Below, piece after piece: positions 46,808 to 56,808 of a DNA stretch of 64,000 nucleotides. Within the stretch, counting starts at the first letter, position 1; each line of letters opens with the position of its first letter. The translations under genes were made by a program, and so were the position numbers. The notes beneath the pieces are model-generated. The model was not told the origin of the DNA and searched no databases. It was given only the letters and a program-made list of their open reading frames with translations. The stretch comes from Planococcus sp. SK3692 (GTDB lineage Bacteria > Bacillota > Bacilli > Bacillales_A > Planococcaceae): the NCBI RefSeq assembly GCF_028890485.2, contig NZ_JARCHV010000001.1, positions 1,206,698-1,270,697 of the forward strand, given 5' to 3'.

Positions 46808-47074
46808 GTTACATGGTTACATGAGTTGGTACACTTAGTTGTAACTTCTAAATCGTTGATGTGAAAGGCTTTCTGCATACTTTTAGTATCGAGTTACAAA
46901 GTTACAAGCATTCAATGCTACCTTTACTTTTATATAGCATCAATTCTCGATCTCTGACTTTCTCCTGCTACTTATCTATTTCTATGTAACTCTTGTAACT
47001 TACCTTCAAATGTCCTTTGAACCTTTTTCTAGTAATATGTTTTGAGGTTACAACAGCTTGTAACCTGTTGTAAC
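46808..47074. repeat. GTTACA iteron cluster 2, candidate replication origin
   Basis: Ten copies of GTTACA or TGTAAC at 46808, 46816, 46840, 46893, 46901, 46985, 46994, 47047, 47059 and 47069, many as close pairs 8-10 bp apart. The cluster fills the 340-bp AT-rich gap directly 3' of the DUF927 primase-helicase-like gene. In staphylococcal pathogenicity islands the iteron origin lies in the same place relative to rep. No gene is present in the gap. Confidence 0.7.
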
Positions 47075-47085
47075 CCCTGTTTAGT

Positions 47086-48711
47086 TCAACTAAAATCAAA
47101 ATCTAGTTTTTCTAAGATTTCTTTGTTCACTAACACGGCTCGAAATGCCCTCTTATTCTTTTTTATGACCTTGTAGTCTACTTCAATACCTCTGTTGCTG
47201 AAAGTTCCTGTGAATCCTCTTTTCATCCACAAATACCTAATTTGCTTTTCATTTACGCCCAATCGTTCTTTTAAATAAGCCGGTGAAAAGTAGAAGTCGC
47301 CATTATGGTAGAATCCATTGATTGCACCATTAGGCTCGTAATCGGCATATAGCTTGTTGCGGTTTGCATCAATGTCTTCTAGGGCATTCTGAAGCTCGGC
47401 TACTGGCAGATCTAATGACTTATTCGATTTTGACATTTCAATATAGAGGTTCTTCAATTCCTCTAAATCAATTTTCAATCCTTCACTTTTGAACATTTCA
47501 TTCAAAACTTTACCTGTGAAAACAATAAATGCATAGTGACGAGAAAGCCTCTTAGTAATATCATTATTGCTTATTTCTAAAAATGCCTTTTCGTATTTTG
47601 ATAACTCTCTTAAAAGCTCACCTCTGTTTTCTTTCCATCTTCTTAGAAATTCAATTCCAATCGAACCAAAGTTTTCTTTGCAGGAACTATATACGTTTCC
47701 TAGAAATTCTTTTCCTTCATTCGCAAACGAAAAGTTAGAGATACTGATTACTCGTGCCGGAACACCTTGAGCGTTTGCATAGGTGGTGATTTCATTTTCA
47801 CCCGATGTAATCATCAAGGAAGTCCAGGAGTCTGTATGCTGGCTTCCTGTTAAGCTGCCTCGCTGTTTTCCTGTCGTATTAACGTATTGATAAATCATAG
47901 GCTGAATAAACTTAGAATCGTTTGCACCGTTCGAGTCATCTAGGATTTGAGGAAATGAGTTTAAAAACGTCGAACGTCTTTCAATTGCGACTAACGTAGT
48001 ATTGAATGTACCGATATACTTCTCAGGTTCTCCCCAAACTGATGCACACAACCTTAAAAGACCACTCTTTCCAGTGCTTGATGTACCGGATACATCTATT
48101 ACAATCGGCTTCAATTCTTCTTCATGAAGGATTGCCGAAGCGAAGGAAGAGACGATTGGAAAAACAGCTTTGGGATGATCCCTTATCAAGTTAAAGACGT
48201 TATTAATCCAACTCTTGGCTGTTCCTTTTGTTTGAAAGGATTCTAGCAGCTGCGATTCCCCACTGTCCTTAGCCATTACATGAATATCCTCTGAAGTAAT
48301 AGGATGGATAAACTTATTTTTAATTTGGCCAAGCCTATCCGTCATTTCCACTTTAGGAATTTCATTTTGCCCGATAAATAAATCGAAGTACTCTACAAAA
48401 TGCTTCGAGTTGCTGTCGTTGCAACTCAATCCCATATCAGCCATCTTTAGCAATTCCCTCTTCGATGCTAATACTCCAGCAGCCACTGTTTCGGTGTATG
48501 AATCACCTTTGTTCTCCCAAGTAACTTCATAGTGAATTTCGTTTCGCTCAATGTGCTTGTACATTGTTGTAATGATAGGAGCATTTCTACTTACTTTGAG
48601 TTCAACTTCTTGGATTTCACCCTTAACACTTTTACTTTCAATTCGGTAGAGCTCATTCTGCTTCACGAAATAGGGATATGGAATAATCCATTCTTTATTT
48701 TCATTCCTCAT
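47086..48711 (-). CDS. DUF927-domain primase-helicase-like replication protein
   Basis: A 541-residue protein. The DUF927 region has EVTWENKGDSYTETVAAGVLAS, VSGTSSTGKSGLLRLCASVWG (Walker A GTSSTGKS near residue 210), FPQILDDSNGAND (Walker B-like) and an SGEN sensor-like element. DUF927 proteins occur in phages, plasmids and satellites as helicases linked to primases. The C-terminal 80 residues (SPAYLKERLGVNEKQIRYLWMKRGFTG) look like a winged helix that could bind the iterons just beyond the gene. ATG at 48711 has GGGAGG at 8 bases. It probably starts replication of the excised island. Confidence 0.82.
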   Translation of the reverse strand: MRNENKEWIIPYPYFVKQNELYRIESKSVKGEIQEVELKVSRNAPIITTMYKHIERNEIHYEVTWENKGDSYTETVAAGVLASKRELLKMADMGLSCNDSNSKHFVEYFDLFIGQNEIPKVEMTDRLGQIKNKFIHPITSEDIHVMAKDSGESQLLESFQTKGTAKSWINNVFNLIRDHPKAVFPIVSSFASAILHEEELKPIVIDVSGTSSTGKSGLLRLCASVWGEPEKYIGTFNTTLVAIERRSTFLNSFPQILDDSNGANDSKFIQPMIYQYVNTTGKQRGSLTGSQHTDSWTSLMITSGENEITTYANAQGVPARVISISNFSFANEGKEFLGNVYSSCKENFGSIGIEFLRRWKENRGELLRELSKYEKAFLEISNNDITKRLSRHYAFIVFTGKVLNEMFKSEGLKIDLEELKNLYIEMSKSNKSLDLPVAELQNALEDIDANRNKLYADYEPNGAINGFYHNGDFYFSPAYLKERLGVNEKQIRYLWMKRGFTGTFSNRGIEVDYKVIKKNKRAFRAVLVNKEILEKLDFDFS

Positions 48712-48870
48712 ATGAAGCACCTCCCAATACGGAAAAGCGATACATTGCTTTACTGAGAGTTTGATTATAAAATATAGATGCTTGATATTTTCTAACGCCT
48801 ATTAACTCATTGCCGTGAGTTGGTAGGTTTTTTCTTTTTTCTATCGGTATTGTTAATTCCAAAAGACATT

Positions 48871-49173
48871 TCACCCTTTCCGTTTGTACTTCAGAATATC
48901 TCCTCCATTGTTTCTCACCTCTTCATAGTAGTTGTCCATGTAGTCTTGAACTTCTTTTCGATTGAATAACCATTTAGATCCAGCGCGAAGACATGGAAAA
49001 TCTTCATCATACAAAAAGTTCTCTACAATCGTGTTCCAGGATAAGTTTAAATATGCGGAAAGTTGTTTGGAGTTCATAAAAAACACTTCTCTCTCCAGTT
49101 GCTCTAATCGTTCATCGACTTTCTGTAAATAAAGCTCCTTTAACTCTTTTTCATCGATTTGAAAACTAATCAT
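48871..49173 (-). CDS. Excisionase-like helix-turn-helix protein
   Basis: A 100-residue protein. An N-terminal helix (IDEKELKELYLQKVDERLEQLEREV) is followed by an HTH_17/excisionase-like domain (MNSKQLSAYLNLSWNTIVENFLYDEDFPCLRAGSKWLFNRKEVQDYMDNYY), with the GSKWLFNRKEVQDY wing pattern. It is transcribed away from the XRE repressor gene, as xis-type genes are in satellites and ICEs, and would direct excision and perhaps activate replication genes. GGAGGAG lies before the ATG. Confidence 0.8.
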   Translation of the reverse strand: MISFQIDEKELKELYLQKVDERLEQLEREVFFMNSKQLSAYLNLSWNTIVENFLYDEDFPCLRAGSKWLFNRKEVQDYMDNYYEEVRNNGGDILKYKRKG

Positions 49174-49203
49174 TATGCTCTCCTCCTCTACTTTTTAACT
49201 CAC

Positions 49204-49256
49204 AGCAAACACTAGCTAACAAAACGTTTGCTAAAGTTTCAATTGAATCATATAAT
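49204..49256 (+). promoter_or_regulatory. Divergent control region of the island: operator-like repeat and promoter
   Basis: An inverted repeat AGCAAAC (49204-49210) / GTTTGCT (49226-49232) lies between the divergent HTH genes. A -10 TATAAT (49251-49256) with a TTTGCT-type -35 about 18 bases upstream would drive the repressor gene, so repressor bound at the repeat could control both directions. Confidence 0.5.
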
Positions 49257-49324
49257 AAAGTATGCAAGATTGCAAATAGATTAAAGATCCCATCCAACCC
49301 TAAAATAACTGAGGAGGAATAATT

Positions 49325-50290
49325 ATGGATTCATTACCTACAATTGCAACAGAATTAAAGAAGTTGCGCGAAGCGAAAGGAATGTCAGTTAGAAAGCTCA
49401 GTAAGGAGTCCGGTGTCTCACCAGGCTATATATCTCAAATCGAAAATGGGAGTCGTCAAACACCAAGTCCTGAAATGATTAAAAAGTTAGCAAAAGGACT
49501 GATGGTAGGAGAGTACTTCCTATTAAGAAAAGCTGGTTATATGGAGGAAGAAGTAAAAGACATAATGACTAATGAACTTGATTCTGCTATTGCAGATTTT
49601 TTAACAATGAAAGTTTCTGCAGATGCGAAAAGTAAGTTTTTAGAAGATAAATATCAAGAAACTGAAATCGAGTTACTTAATCTGAAAAACCAAGAAAGTA
49701 TTCTTGAAAGCGCTCCTGAAATTATTAAAGCTGTTGCAGTAGATTCTCTAATGTCCCTAGACAAAGGGTATTCGCCATTAGATGAGAAAGTTCACTTTTA
49801 TCTAACTTATTATTCTGTTATGGGGGATTTTTTAAAGCTTTTAAGACTATCTAAAAACAAGAATGCAGAGGAAGTTGCTGATTTTTTAAATATCGATATT
49901 GAGAGGTATCTGCAACTTGAAAAAGCTGAAAGGGCTTCTTCTTTTGATCTATATAACGAAAAAATTGGTGAAATATTAGAAGTTGATAATTTTATTGAGT
50001 GGTACGCAAACATTATAGATAATGACTTTGCTGCTTCAGAAAGAAAACGCGCGCAATCTAACACTCATAAAACTATTTCTTTTACCGTAAAATCAAAAGT
50101 TGAAAAAACAGATGGAAATGGGCACAAATATATTGAACAATATTCAGAAGAAGAACTAAAAGAAAACTTCTTTAACCTCTCTTGTCTCTTAAATCAAAAA
50201 GAGCACGAAGTACTTTATAAGAACAAAGTATTAACTAATGCTGAGATTGAAAAGGTTAAAACGATGCTAGAGGTGCTCCTAGAAGATTAA
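49325..50290 (+). CDS. XRE-family transcriptional regulator, probable island repressor
   Basis: A 321-residue protein with an N-terminal HTH_3 domain (LKKLREAKGMSVRKLSKESGVSPGYISQIENGSRQTPSPEMIKKLAKGL, residues 11-60) and a long C-terminal part that includes a second HTH-like region (LLRLSKNKNAEEVADFLNIDIERYLQLEKAER, about 170-200). Its place, divergent from the excisionase-like gene and just upstream of the integrase, matches master repressors such as Stl of staphylococcal islands. What relieves repression (helper phage protein, SOS or protease) is not visible. GAGGAGG precedes the ATG. Confidence 0.88.
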   Translation: MDSLPTIATELKKLREAKGMSVRKLSKESGVSPGYISQIENGSRQTPSPEMIKKLAKGLMVGEYFLLRKAGYMEEEVKDIMTNELDSAIADFLTMKVSADAKSKFLEDKYQETEIELLNLKNQESILESAPEIIKAVAVDSLMSLDKGYSPLDEKVHFYLTYYSVMGDFLKLLRLSKNKNAEEVADFLNIDIERYLQLEKAERASSFDLYNEKIGEILEVDNFIEWYANIIDNDFAASERKRAQSNTHKTISFTVKSKVEKTDGNGHKYIEQYSEEELKENFFNLSCLLNQKEHEVLYKNKVLTNAEIEKVKTMLEVLLED

Positions 50291-50311
50291 TTGAAAGGGG
50301 GTGAGAATTAA

Positions 50312-51472
50312 TTGGCACACATTCATAAGCGTGGTGACAAATGGGCGTATATCGTTAACCTTGCCCAAGATCCAGTGACTAAGAAACGCAGACAAATCAC
50401 AAAATCTGGATTCAGAACAAAGAAAGAAGCTCAACTAGCTGCAAACAAAATTGAAGAAGCGATTGTAGAAGGTACAGTGATCCATGAAACAAAGATCACC
50501 TTTGAACAGTTTGCAACTGAATGGGCCGAGTATTATGCCGCACAGGCGAAAATCAGTAGCGTAAGGGCACGGAGTATTGCGATGAAGCATCTAGTGTCAG
50601 AGTGGGGTCATCTTCCCTTAAAGAAAATCACACGGCATATGTATCAATCCTATATAAATGCTCTTAGCCAGAAATTCAGCAGAAACTATATCGACAGTAT
50701 TCACACAACCGGAAACATGATTTTCAAACACGCTATTCGTAAGGACTTGCTTAGTCGGAATCCTACTGAAGGTTTTGTAATGCCCAAAAAACAGGAAACT
50801 GTTGAAGAGATTGAAGAAGAAGATATTCAGGAGAAGTTTCTGGAGTTAGGAGAGTTGATATCTTTTCTAGCAATCACAAAAGCGCATGGGCTGCATATGG
50901 ATTATCTATCGTTTGTTACATTGGCGTATACCGGATTAAGACTAGGCGAACTACTTGCGCTTAAATGGTCAGACATAGACTTCACTAAGAAAACCTTGCG
51001 CATCACAAAGACTTATTACAACCCTAATAACGGTCAGACTGCCTATCAGTTATTAACGCCTAAAACTAAGAAATCCGTTCGCACCATATCTTTGGATGAA
51101 GATCTAATAACTCTTCTTAAAAAACATCGACTTGAACAAAAAGCATTAAAAATGAAACAGCGTATGGTTTATCAAGACAATAATTTCATTTTTGCAGAGA
51201 ACACCGGCCATCCAAGAAACATGAAGCAAGTTATGAATCGTTTAAACCGTCTTTTAAAGCGTTTGGATATCGATAAGCATATTACGCCTCATAGCTTCAG
51301 ACATACGCACACATCTCTTCTAATTGAAGCTGGTGCAGGAGTTAAAGAGATTCAAGAACGCTTAGGACATTCAGACATCAATACAACCATGAATATTTAC
51401 GCCCATATGACTAAAAACGTCGAAGAAGAGACTTCTAAGAGATTTAGCCAATTGACGAAAGGTATTCTCTAG
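50312..51472 (+). CDS. int: Tyrosine-family site-specific integrase
   Basis: A 386-residue phage-type integrase. It has an N-terminal arm-binding domain (GDKWAYIVNLAQDPVTKKRRQI), a SAM-like core-binding domain (FEQFATEWAEYYAAQAKISSVRA) and the catalytic domain with Arg in YTGLRLGELLAL, the HSFRHTH box, LGHSDINTT and the nucleophile Tyr in MNIYAHM. It starts with TTG behind AAAGGGGGTGAG, just after the repressor stop. It lies 190 bp from the groEL-end attR and convergent with groEL, so it is the enzyme that integrated this island. Confidence 0.96.
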   Translation: MAHIHKRGDKWAYIVNLAQDPVTKKRRQITKSGFRTKKEAQLAANKIEEAIVEGTVIHETKITFEQFATEWAEYYAAQAKISSVRARSIAMKHLVSEWGHLPLKKITRHMYQSYINALSQKFSRNYIDSIHTTGNMIFKHAIRKDLLSRNPTEGFVMPKKQETVEEIEEEDIQEKFLELGELISFLAITKAHGLHMDYLSFVTLAYTGLRLGELLALKWSDIDFTKKTLRITKTYYNPNNGQTAYQLLTPKTKKSVRTISLDEDLITLLKKHRLEQKALKMKQRMVYQDNNFIFAENTGHPRNMKQVMNRLNRLLKRLDIDKHITPHSFRHTHTSLLIEAGAGVKEIQERLGHSDINTTMNIYAHMTKNVEEETSKRFSQLTKGIL

Positions 51473-51510
51473 GTTCATTCAACTGAATTGTTCTTAAAAG
51501 AGAACAAAAA

Positions 51511-51552
51511 AGAAGACCTCCTATAAGTTCAAAGAACTTACAAAAGGTCTCC
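51511..51552. terminator. Terminator between integrase and groEL
   Basis: TAAGTTC-AAA-GAACTTA with an outer AGACCT / AGGTCT stem. It lies beyond the integrase stop and, from the other side, 110 bp beyond the groEL stop within island DNA. Confidence 0.65.
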
Positions 51553-51587
51553 CCAAAAGCTTAATTTTATTGTTTCGGAACCCGAAA

Positions 51588-51607
51588 GTTAGCAATAAGT
51601 TAGCATT
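51588..51607 (+). repeat. Arm-type direct repeats near the right island end
   Basis: AAAGTTAGCAATAAGTTAGC contains two AAGTTAGCA units in the same orientation as the pair at 33184-33206; CGGAAC precedes both sets. Confidence 0.6.
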
Positions 51608-51659
51608 TTATAATCCTATCCCCTACAAACCCCGTCATATCAAGGGTTGCATGGTTAGA

Positions 51660-53318
<1,659 letters not shown>

Positions 53319-53328
53319 TTATGATTAT

Positions 53329-53613
53329 TTAGCCGACAATCGCAAGGATGTCGTTTTCACGTAAGATCAAGTATTCTTTGCCTTCGTATTTCAATTCTGT
53401 GCCCGCATATTTCGAAAAGACGACGCGGTCTCCTTCAGTTACGTCCAGCTCTGTGCGCTGTCCATTTTCACGGATAAGTCCATTGCCTACCGCAATCACT
53501 TTGCCTTCCTGCGGCTTTTCCTGCGCCGATCCCGGCAAGACGATTCCGCTAGATGTCTTTTCTTCCTTTTCGACGAGCTCAATGATGACACGATCTCCTA
53601 ATGGTCTTAACAA
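53329..53613 (-). CDS. groES: Co-chaperonin GroES
   Basis: A 94-residue Hsp10 lid for GroEL. It reads [29 protein letters not shown], with the mobile loop KTSSGIVLP, and ends [12 protein letters not shown] at 53613 is chosen because GGAGGGTGTTTCAA directly precedes it and this gives the family length; an earlier in-frame start at 53631 would precede the Shine-Dalgarno. First gene of the groESL operon. Confidence 0.98.
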   Translation of the reverse strand: MLRPLGDRVIIELVEKEEKTSSGIVLPGSAQEKPQEGKVIAVGNGLIRENGQRTELDVTEGDRVVFSKYAGTELKYEGKEYLILRENDILAIVG

Positions 53614-53651
53614 TTGAAACACCCTCCTCAAATTAAATAGCTTCTAGTCGT

Positions 53652-53678
53652 TTAGCACTCTCTAGTCTTGAGTGCTAA
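53652..53678. promoter_or_regulatory. CIRCE operator (HrcA binding site)
   Basis: TTAGCACTC-N9-GAGTGCTAA matches the consensus exactly. It lies between the groESL promoter and groES, where HrcA represses until heat stress. Confidence 0.98.
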
Positions 53679-53688
53679 CCCATAGATA

Positions 53689-53717
53689 AGTTTAATAAAA
53701 TCTTCAGTTAATTGCAA
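53689..53717 (-). promoter_or_regulatory. Vegetative promoter of groESL
   Basis: On the minus strand, -35 TTGCAA (53712-53717) and -10 TAAACT (53689-53694) are separated by 17 bases; the start point would fall just before or in the CIRCE element. Confidence 0.7.
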
Positions 53718-53809
53718 GCAGAAACCCTAGGCCGTTTTGAATTCTTTGCGCCTTTTTCCTTTAAGCCCTACAATAAAAGGAGCACGCGAAAAGAAAGGAA
53801 TTTGACTAC

Positions 53810-54580
53810 ATGACCTCAACCGATAAAACCGCCTCTTCTTCGAAAGCGAAAGGGTATAAGCGCAAAAACATGCGCACGCCGCTCCTGGTCCTGCTCGTCT
53901 TCGTAGCTGTCCAACTCATGCCGATCCTCTTTATCGGCCCAACGCTCGGCTATTTCCGCGATCAGGGGCTTGACGATGCCACCGCCCGCGCTTCGACGTC
54001 CGGCTGGCTGATCTTCTTGACGATGGGCATTGGCTTCCTCGTCACGATGGCTCTCATCTTACGTGACCGCAACTTCTTCAATATTTGGAAAGGCAAAAAA
54101 TCGAGCCTTCCCGCTGCTATCGGCTGGGGTGTCCTCGGTTTTCTGTTGTTGATCATCGGGCAATCGATCGCCGCCATGATTGAAATGGCGATCGGCATCG
54201 ACCCGGGATCCGCCAATACACAGACTCTCGTTCGAATCGCTGAAGTCGTGCCGTACGCAATCATCGCGGTCGTCCTGTTCGGCCCGATACTCGAAGAACT
54301 CGTCTTCCGCCGGGTTGTCTTCGGCTCCTTGAACCAAACGATGAACTTCTGGATTGCCACTGCCATCTCGGCACTGGTCTTCGCGCTCGTCCATCTCGAG
54401 TTCACGCATCTTTTGCTCTACTTCACGACCGGACTGATCCTGGCAGCCCTTTATCAGCGGACCAAGCGCATCATCACCCCGATCATCGCGCACATCCTGC
54501 TGAACGGCTACGTCATGCTCATCCAGCTCAATATGGACAAGATCGAAACCTTCATCAAACAAATGGAAAACCTGCAATAA
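53810..54580 (+). CDS. CPBP (CAAX/Abi) family intramembrane protease
   Basis: A 256-residue protein with about eight helices. Motif 1 is GPILEELVFRRVVFG (EExxxR, residues about 164-178), motif 2 is ISALVFALVHLEF (FxxxH), and motif 3 is TPIIAHILLNGYVML (HxxxN), all intact, so it is probably an active metal-dependent intramembrane protease. Members process prenylated or peptide substrates or protect against bacteriocins; the substrate here is unknown. It is divergent from groESL. A terminator follows at 54585-54622. Confidence 0.92.
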   Translation: MTSTDKTASSSKAKGYKRKNMRTPLLVLLVFVAVQLMPILFIGPTLGYFRDQGLDDATARASTSGWLIFLTMGIGFLVTMALILRDRNFFNIWKGKKSSLPAAIGWGVLGFLLLIIGQSIAAMIEMAIGIDPGSANTQTLVRIAEVVPYAIIAVVLFGPILEELVFRRVVFGSLNQTMNFWIATAISALVFALVHLEFTHLLLYFTTGLILAALYQRTKRIITPIIAHILLNGYVMLIQLNMDKIETFIKQMENLQ

Positions 54581-54584
54581 CCCA

Positions 54585-54622
54585 AAAACCGCCACTTCCA
54601 CGTTGGAGTAGCGGTTTTTTTC
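54585..54622 (+). terminator. Terminator of the CPBP protease gene
   Basis: AACCGCCACTTCCA pairs with TGGAGTAGCGGTT and is followed by a run of T. Confidence 0.8.
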
Positions 54623-54768
54623 CATCTATGTTAAGTCATAGCTCGGTTGAAATATTTGATTGGCGAAAGTTCCACATCCATAATTAAGCCACAAAATTCC
54701 TTAAGGTTGGTTTAATGATATTTCCCGATTCAAAATTCTAGTGAAGTGATTTCTTTTCAATCACAACT

Positions 54769-54898
54769 CAGAGACGGAGCGAAAGGGGCCGACTCCGGGA
54801 GGATCAGTGAGACAATTGAGACCCTGCAGGAGCGTAGCGACGAAGCGGCTCAATGCGAGCCCTCCGGAAAGCGTGCCCCTGGAGCGCAGTCTTCTATT
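54769..54898 (-). repeat. Dispersed GC-rich intergenic repeat, copy D (divergent)
   Basis: On the minus strand this reads CGCTTTCCGGAGGGCTC, GAGCCGCTTCGTCGCTACGC, TCCTGCAGGGTCTC, CTGATCC and GGAGTCGG, which line up in order with copies A-C while the outer parts differ. It lies 47 bases beyond the tatC end hairpin in the 380-bp gap before tatC. ORFs across it are incidental. Confidence 0.75.
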
Positions 54899-54960
54899 TC
54901 CAATACTTTTCATTCTAAAACTCTTTATACGTTCCATTCCAAACAAAAAACCTCCCACCC

Positions 54961-55734
54961 TCATTTCGGCGGAAGGTTTTCAGTCTGCTCTTCAATGGCC
55001 TGCTGCTGTTCAGCCCGCAGGAATTTGCGATAGCCGATGCGCGCAATGATTACACTGAATTCATACAATAAAATCAGCGGCAATGTCACAATCATATGGG
55101 AAATAATATCCGGCGGCGTAATGAACGCGGCAATCGTCACCAGCGCCAAATACGCATATTTCCGGTATTTCGTCATCATCATCGGCGTCAAAATGCCAAG
55201 ACGCGTCAGAAACAACATCAATACCGGCAGCTGGAAAATAAAGCCGAACGGCAAGGTGATTTGGAACAGGAACTGGAAATACTCATTGATCCCGATCGTC
55301 TCCTGGATATCCAAGTTCTCCGAAATATTGAGCATGAATCCAATGACATACGGGAACAACACCAAATAGGAAAACGCAATCCCGCCGATAAACAACGACA
55401 AGGAGAACGGGATATACCCAAGCGTCACTTTCCGCTCCCGGTCAGAAAGCCCGGGGCTGATGAATGCCCAGAATTGGTACATAATCAATGGCGACGTGAT
55501 GATCAATGCCAAAATCATCATGACTTGCATATATATCTTAATCGGATCGGTAATCTTGAACGCATTCAAGGTCAAATTCCGCGCCTCTTCGCTAAATTGC
55601 AAATAGCGGATCAGCGGCTCGGCGAGGAAGAATCCCGCAATGAGCGCGAACAGAAAGAAAACGACTATCAAGGCCAGCCGTTTTCTGAGTTCACCTATAT
55701 GTTCAACTACCGTCATTTCATTTTGTTGGTTCAT
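54961..55734 (-). CDS. tatC: Sec-independent protein translocase TatC
   Basis: A 257-residue six-helix membrane protein that binds twin-arginine signal peptides. It has the N-terminal NEMTVVEHIGELRKRLALI (the E-x-LRKR motif), the long second segment MYQFWAFISPGLSDRERK, and FQLPVLMLFLTRLGI. tatA lies 20 bp upstream. An AACCTCC / GGAAGGTT hairpin spanning its stop codon (about 54948-54980) may terminate the transcript. Confidence 0.97.
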   Translation of the reverse strand: MNQQNEMTVVEHIGELRKRLALIVVFFLFALIAGFFLAEPLIRYLQFSEEARNLTLNAFKITDPIKIYMQVMMILALIITSPLIMYQFWAFISPGLSDRERKVTLGYIPFSLSLFIGGIAFSYLVLFPYVIGFMLNISENLDIQETIGINEYFQFLFQITLPFGFIFQLPVLMLFLTRLGILTPMMMTKYRKYAYLALVTIAAFITPPDIISHMIVTLPLILLYEFSVIIARIGYRKFLRAEQQQAIEEQTENLPPK

Positions 55735-55754
55735 CGGACAAACATCCTATCGTG

Positions 55755-55955
55755 TTACTTGTGCTCGTCTTTCTTATCTAGATCGTTTTTGACTTTCTTA
55801 TCGTCTTCATCGTCGTCAGCCAATCCTTTTGTCGCGTTTTTGAATTCGCGCAGGGAAGAACCGAATGCTTTGCCTAGTTCCGGCAATTTTTTCGGGCCAA
55901 AAATCAACAAGGCGACAATCCCGATGATGATTAAACTTAGTGGACCTGGAGCCAT
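55755..55955 (-). CDS. tatA: Twin-arginine translocase subunit TatA
   Basis: A 66-residue protein with one N-terminal helix ([24 protein letters not shown]), the [10 protein letters not shown] hinge, an amphipathic helix ([14 protein letters not shown]) and an acidic-basic tail. It forms the translocation pore with TatC. The start at 55955 has AGGAGGTG upstream; an in-frame start at 56018 would add 21 unrelated residues. It is paired with tatC as a minimal Tat system. Confidence 0.96.
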   Translation of the reverse strand: MAPGPLSLIIIGIVALLIFGPKKLPELGKAFGSSLREFKNATKGLADDDEDDKKVKNDLDKKDEHK

Positions 55956-56045
55956 ATCAGACACCTCCTGTAGTATGCTTCTAGTGTACACGAAACGCGG
56001 CTCTTTGGCTATTTCCAAAGGCCGTTCAAATGTGAAGGTTTTATG

Positions 56046-56678
56046 TTAATCATGCTTGATCTGATAGATCAAAGTTTGCAGTTCAACCGATAAATCGATC
56101 GTCTGCACGCGGATATGTTCCGGCACGGAAATGCGCACCGGCGTAAAGTTGAGGATGCCTTTAATGTCTGTCTGGGCGAGCCGGTCAGTGACTTCCTGAG
56201 CGGACCGGGATGGCACCGTCAAAATGACCACTTCAACGCCATACTGCTTGATCTTCTCTTCAATCAAATCCGGATGGTACGTATCGATGCCGCTGATTTG
56301 TTTCCCCTCATGAGGGCTGTTCGTATCAAAGGCGAGAATGATTTTCGTGTTGTGGTTGCGGTGGAAATTGTATTTTAAAAACGCGCTGCCAAGGCTTCCG
56401 ACACCAATCAAGGCGACATTGGTCGCTTCGTCTTGGTCGAGCGTCTTGCGGAAAAACGCCAAAAGCTCCTGCACGTCATAGCCGTAGCCTTTTTTGCCGA
56501 GTGCCCCGAGATGGGAAAAATCGCGGCGAATCGTCGCTGAATCGATTTTCATCGCTTCACTTAACTCCTGCGAGGAGATGCGTTTCTGGCCAGCATTAGC
56601 GAAATTCTGGAGAAATCGGTAATACAGAGGCAGACGCTTTGTTGTCGCTTGCGGGATTTTGTGGGATTCGTCAAGCAT
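56046..56678 (-). CDS. rex: Redox-sensing transcriptional repressor Rex
   Basis: A 210-residue NADH/NAD sensor. An N-terminal winged helix ([49 protein letters not shown]) and a Rossmann domain ([18 protein letters not shown]) are followed by the C-terminal domain-swap helix. The start at 56678 has AAGGAAG upstream and gives the family length. It represses fermentation and respiration genes when NADH is low; no Rex operator is visible beside it. Divergent from the ABC-F gene. Confidence 0.97.
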   Translation of the reverse strand: MLDESHKIPQATTKRLPLYYRFLQNFANAGQKRISSQELSEAMKIDSATIRRDFSHLGALGKKGYGYDVQELLAFFRKTLDQDEATNVALIGVGSLGSAFLKYNFHRNHNTKIILAFDTNSPHEGKQISGIDTYHPDLIEEKIKQYGVEVVILTVPSRSAQEVTDRLAQTDIKGILNFTPVRISVPEHIRVQTIDLSVELQTLIYQIKHD

Positions 56679-56808
56679 GGGATCGCTTCCTTCTAAACTG
56701 TTGTCAAATCGTTTCAATCTTACATGACAGGCCTTGATATGTAAAGGCTTGCGCAATTGCGAAGCGCACGCCCATCAGCTACACTTAAGAAGAATAGAGG
56801 TGACCCTA

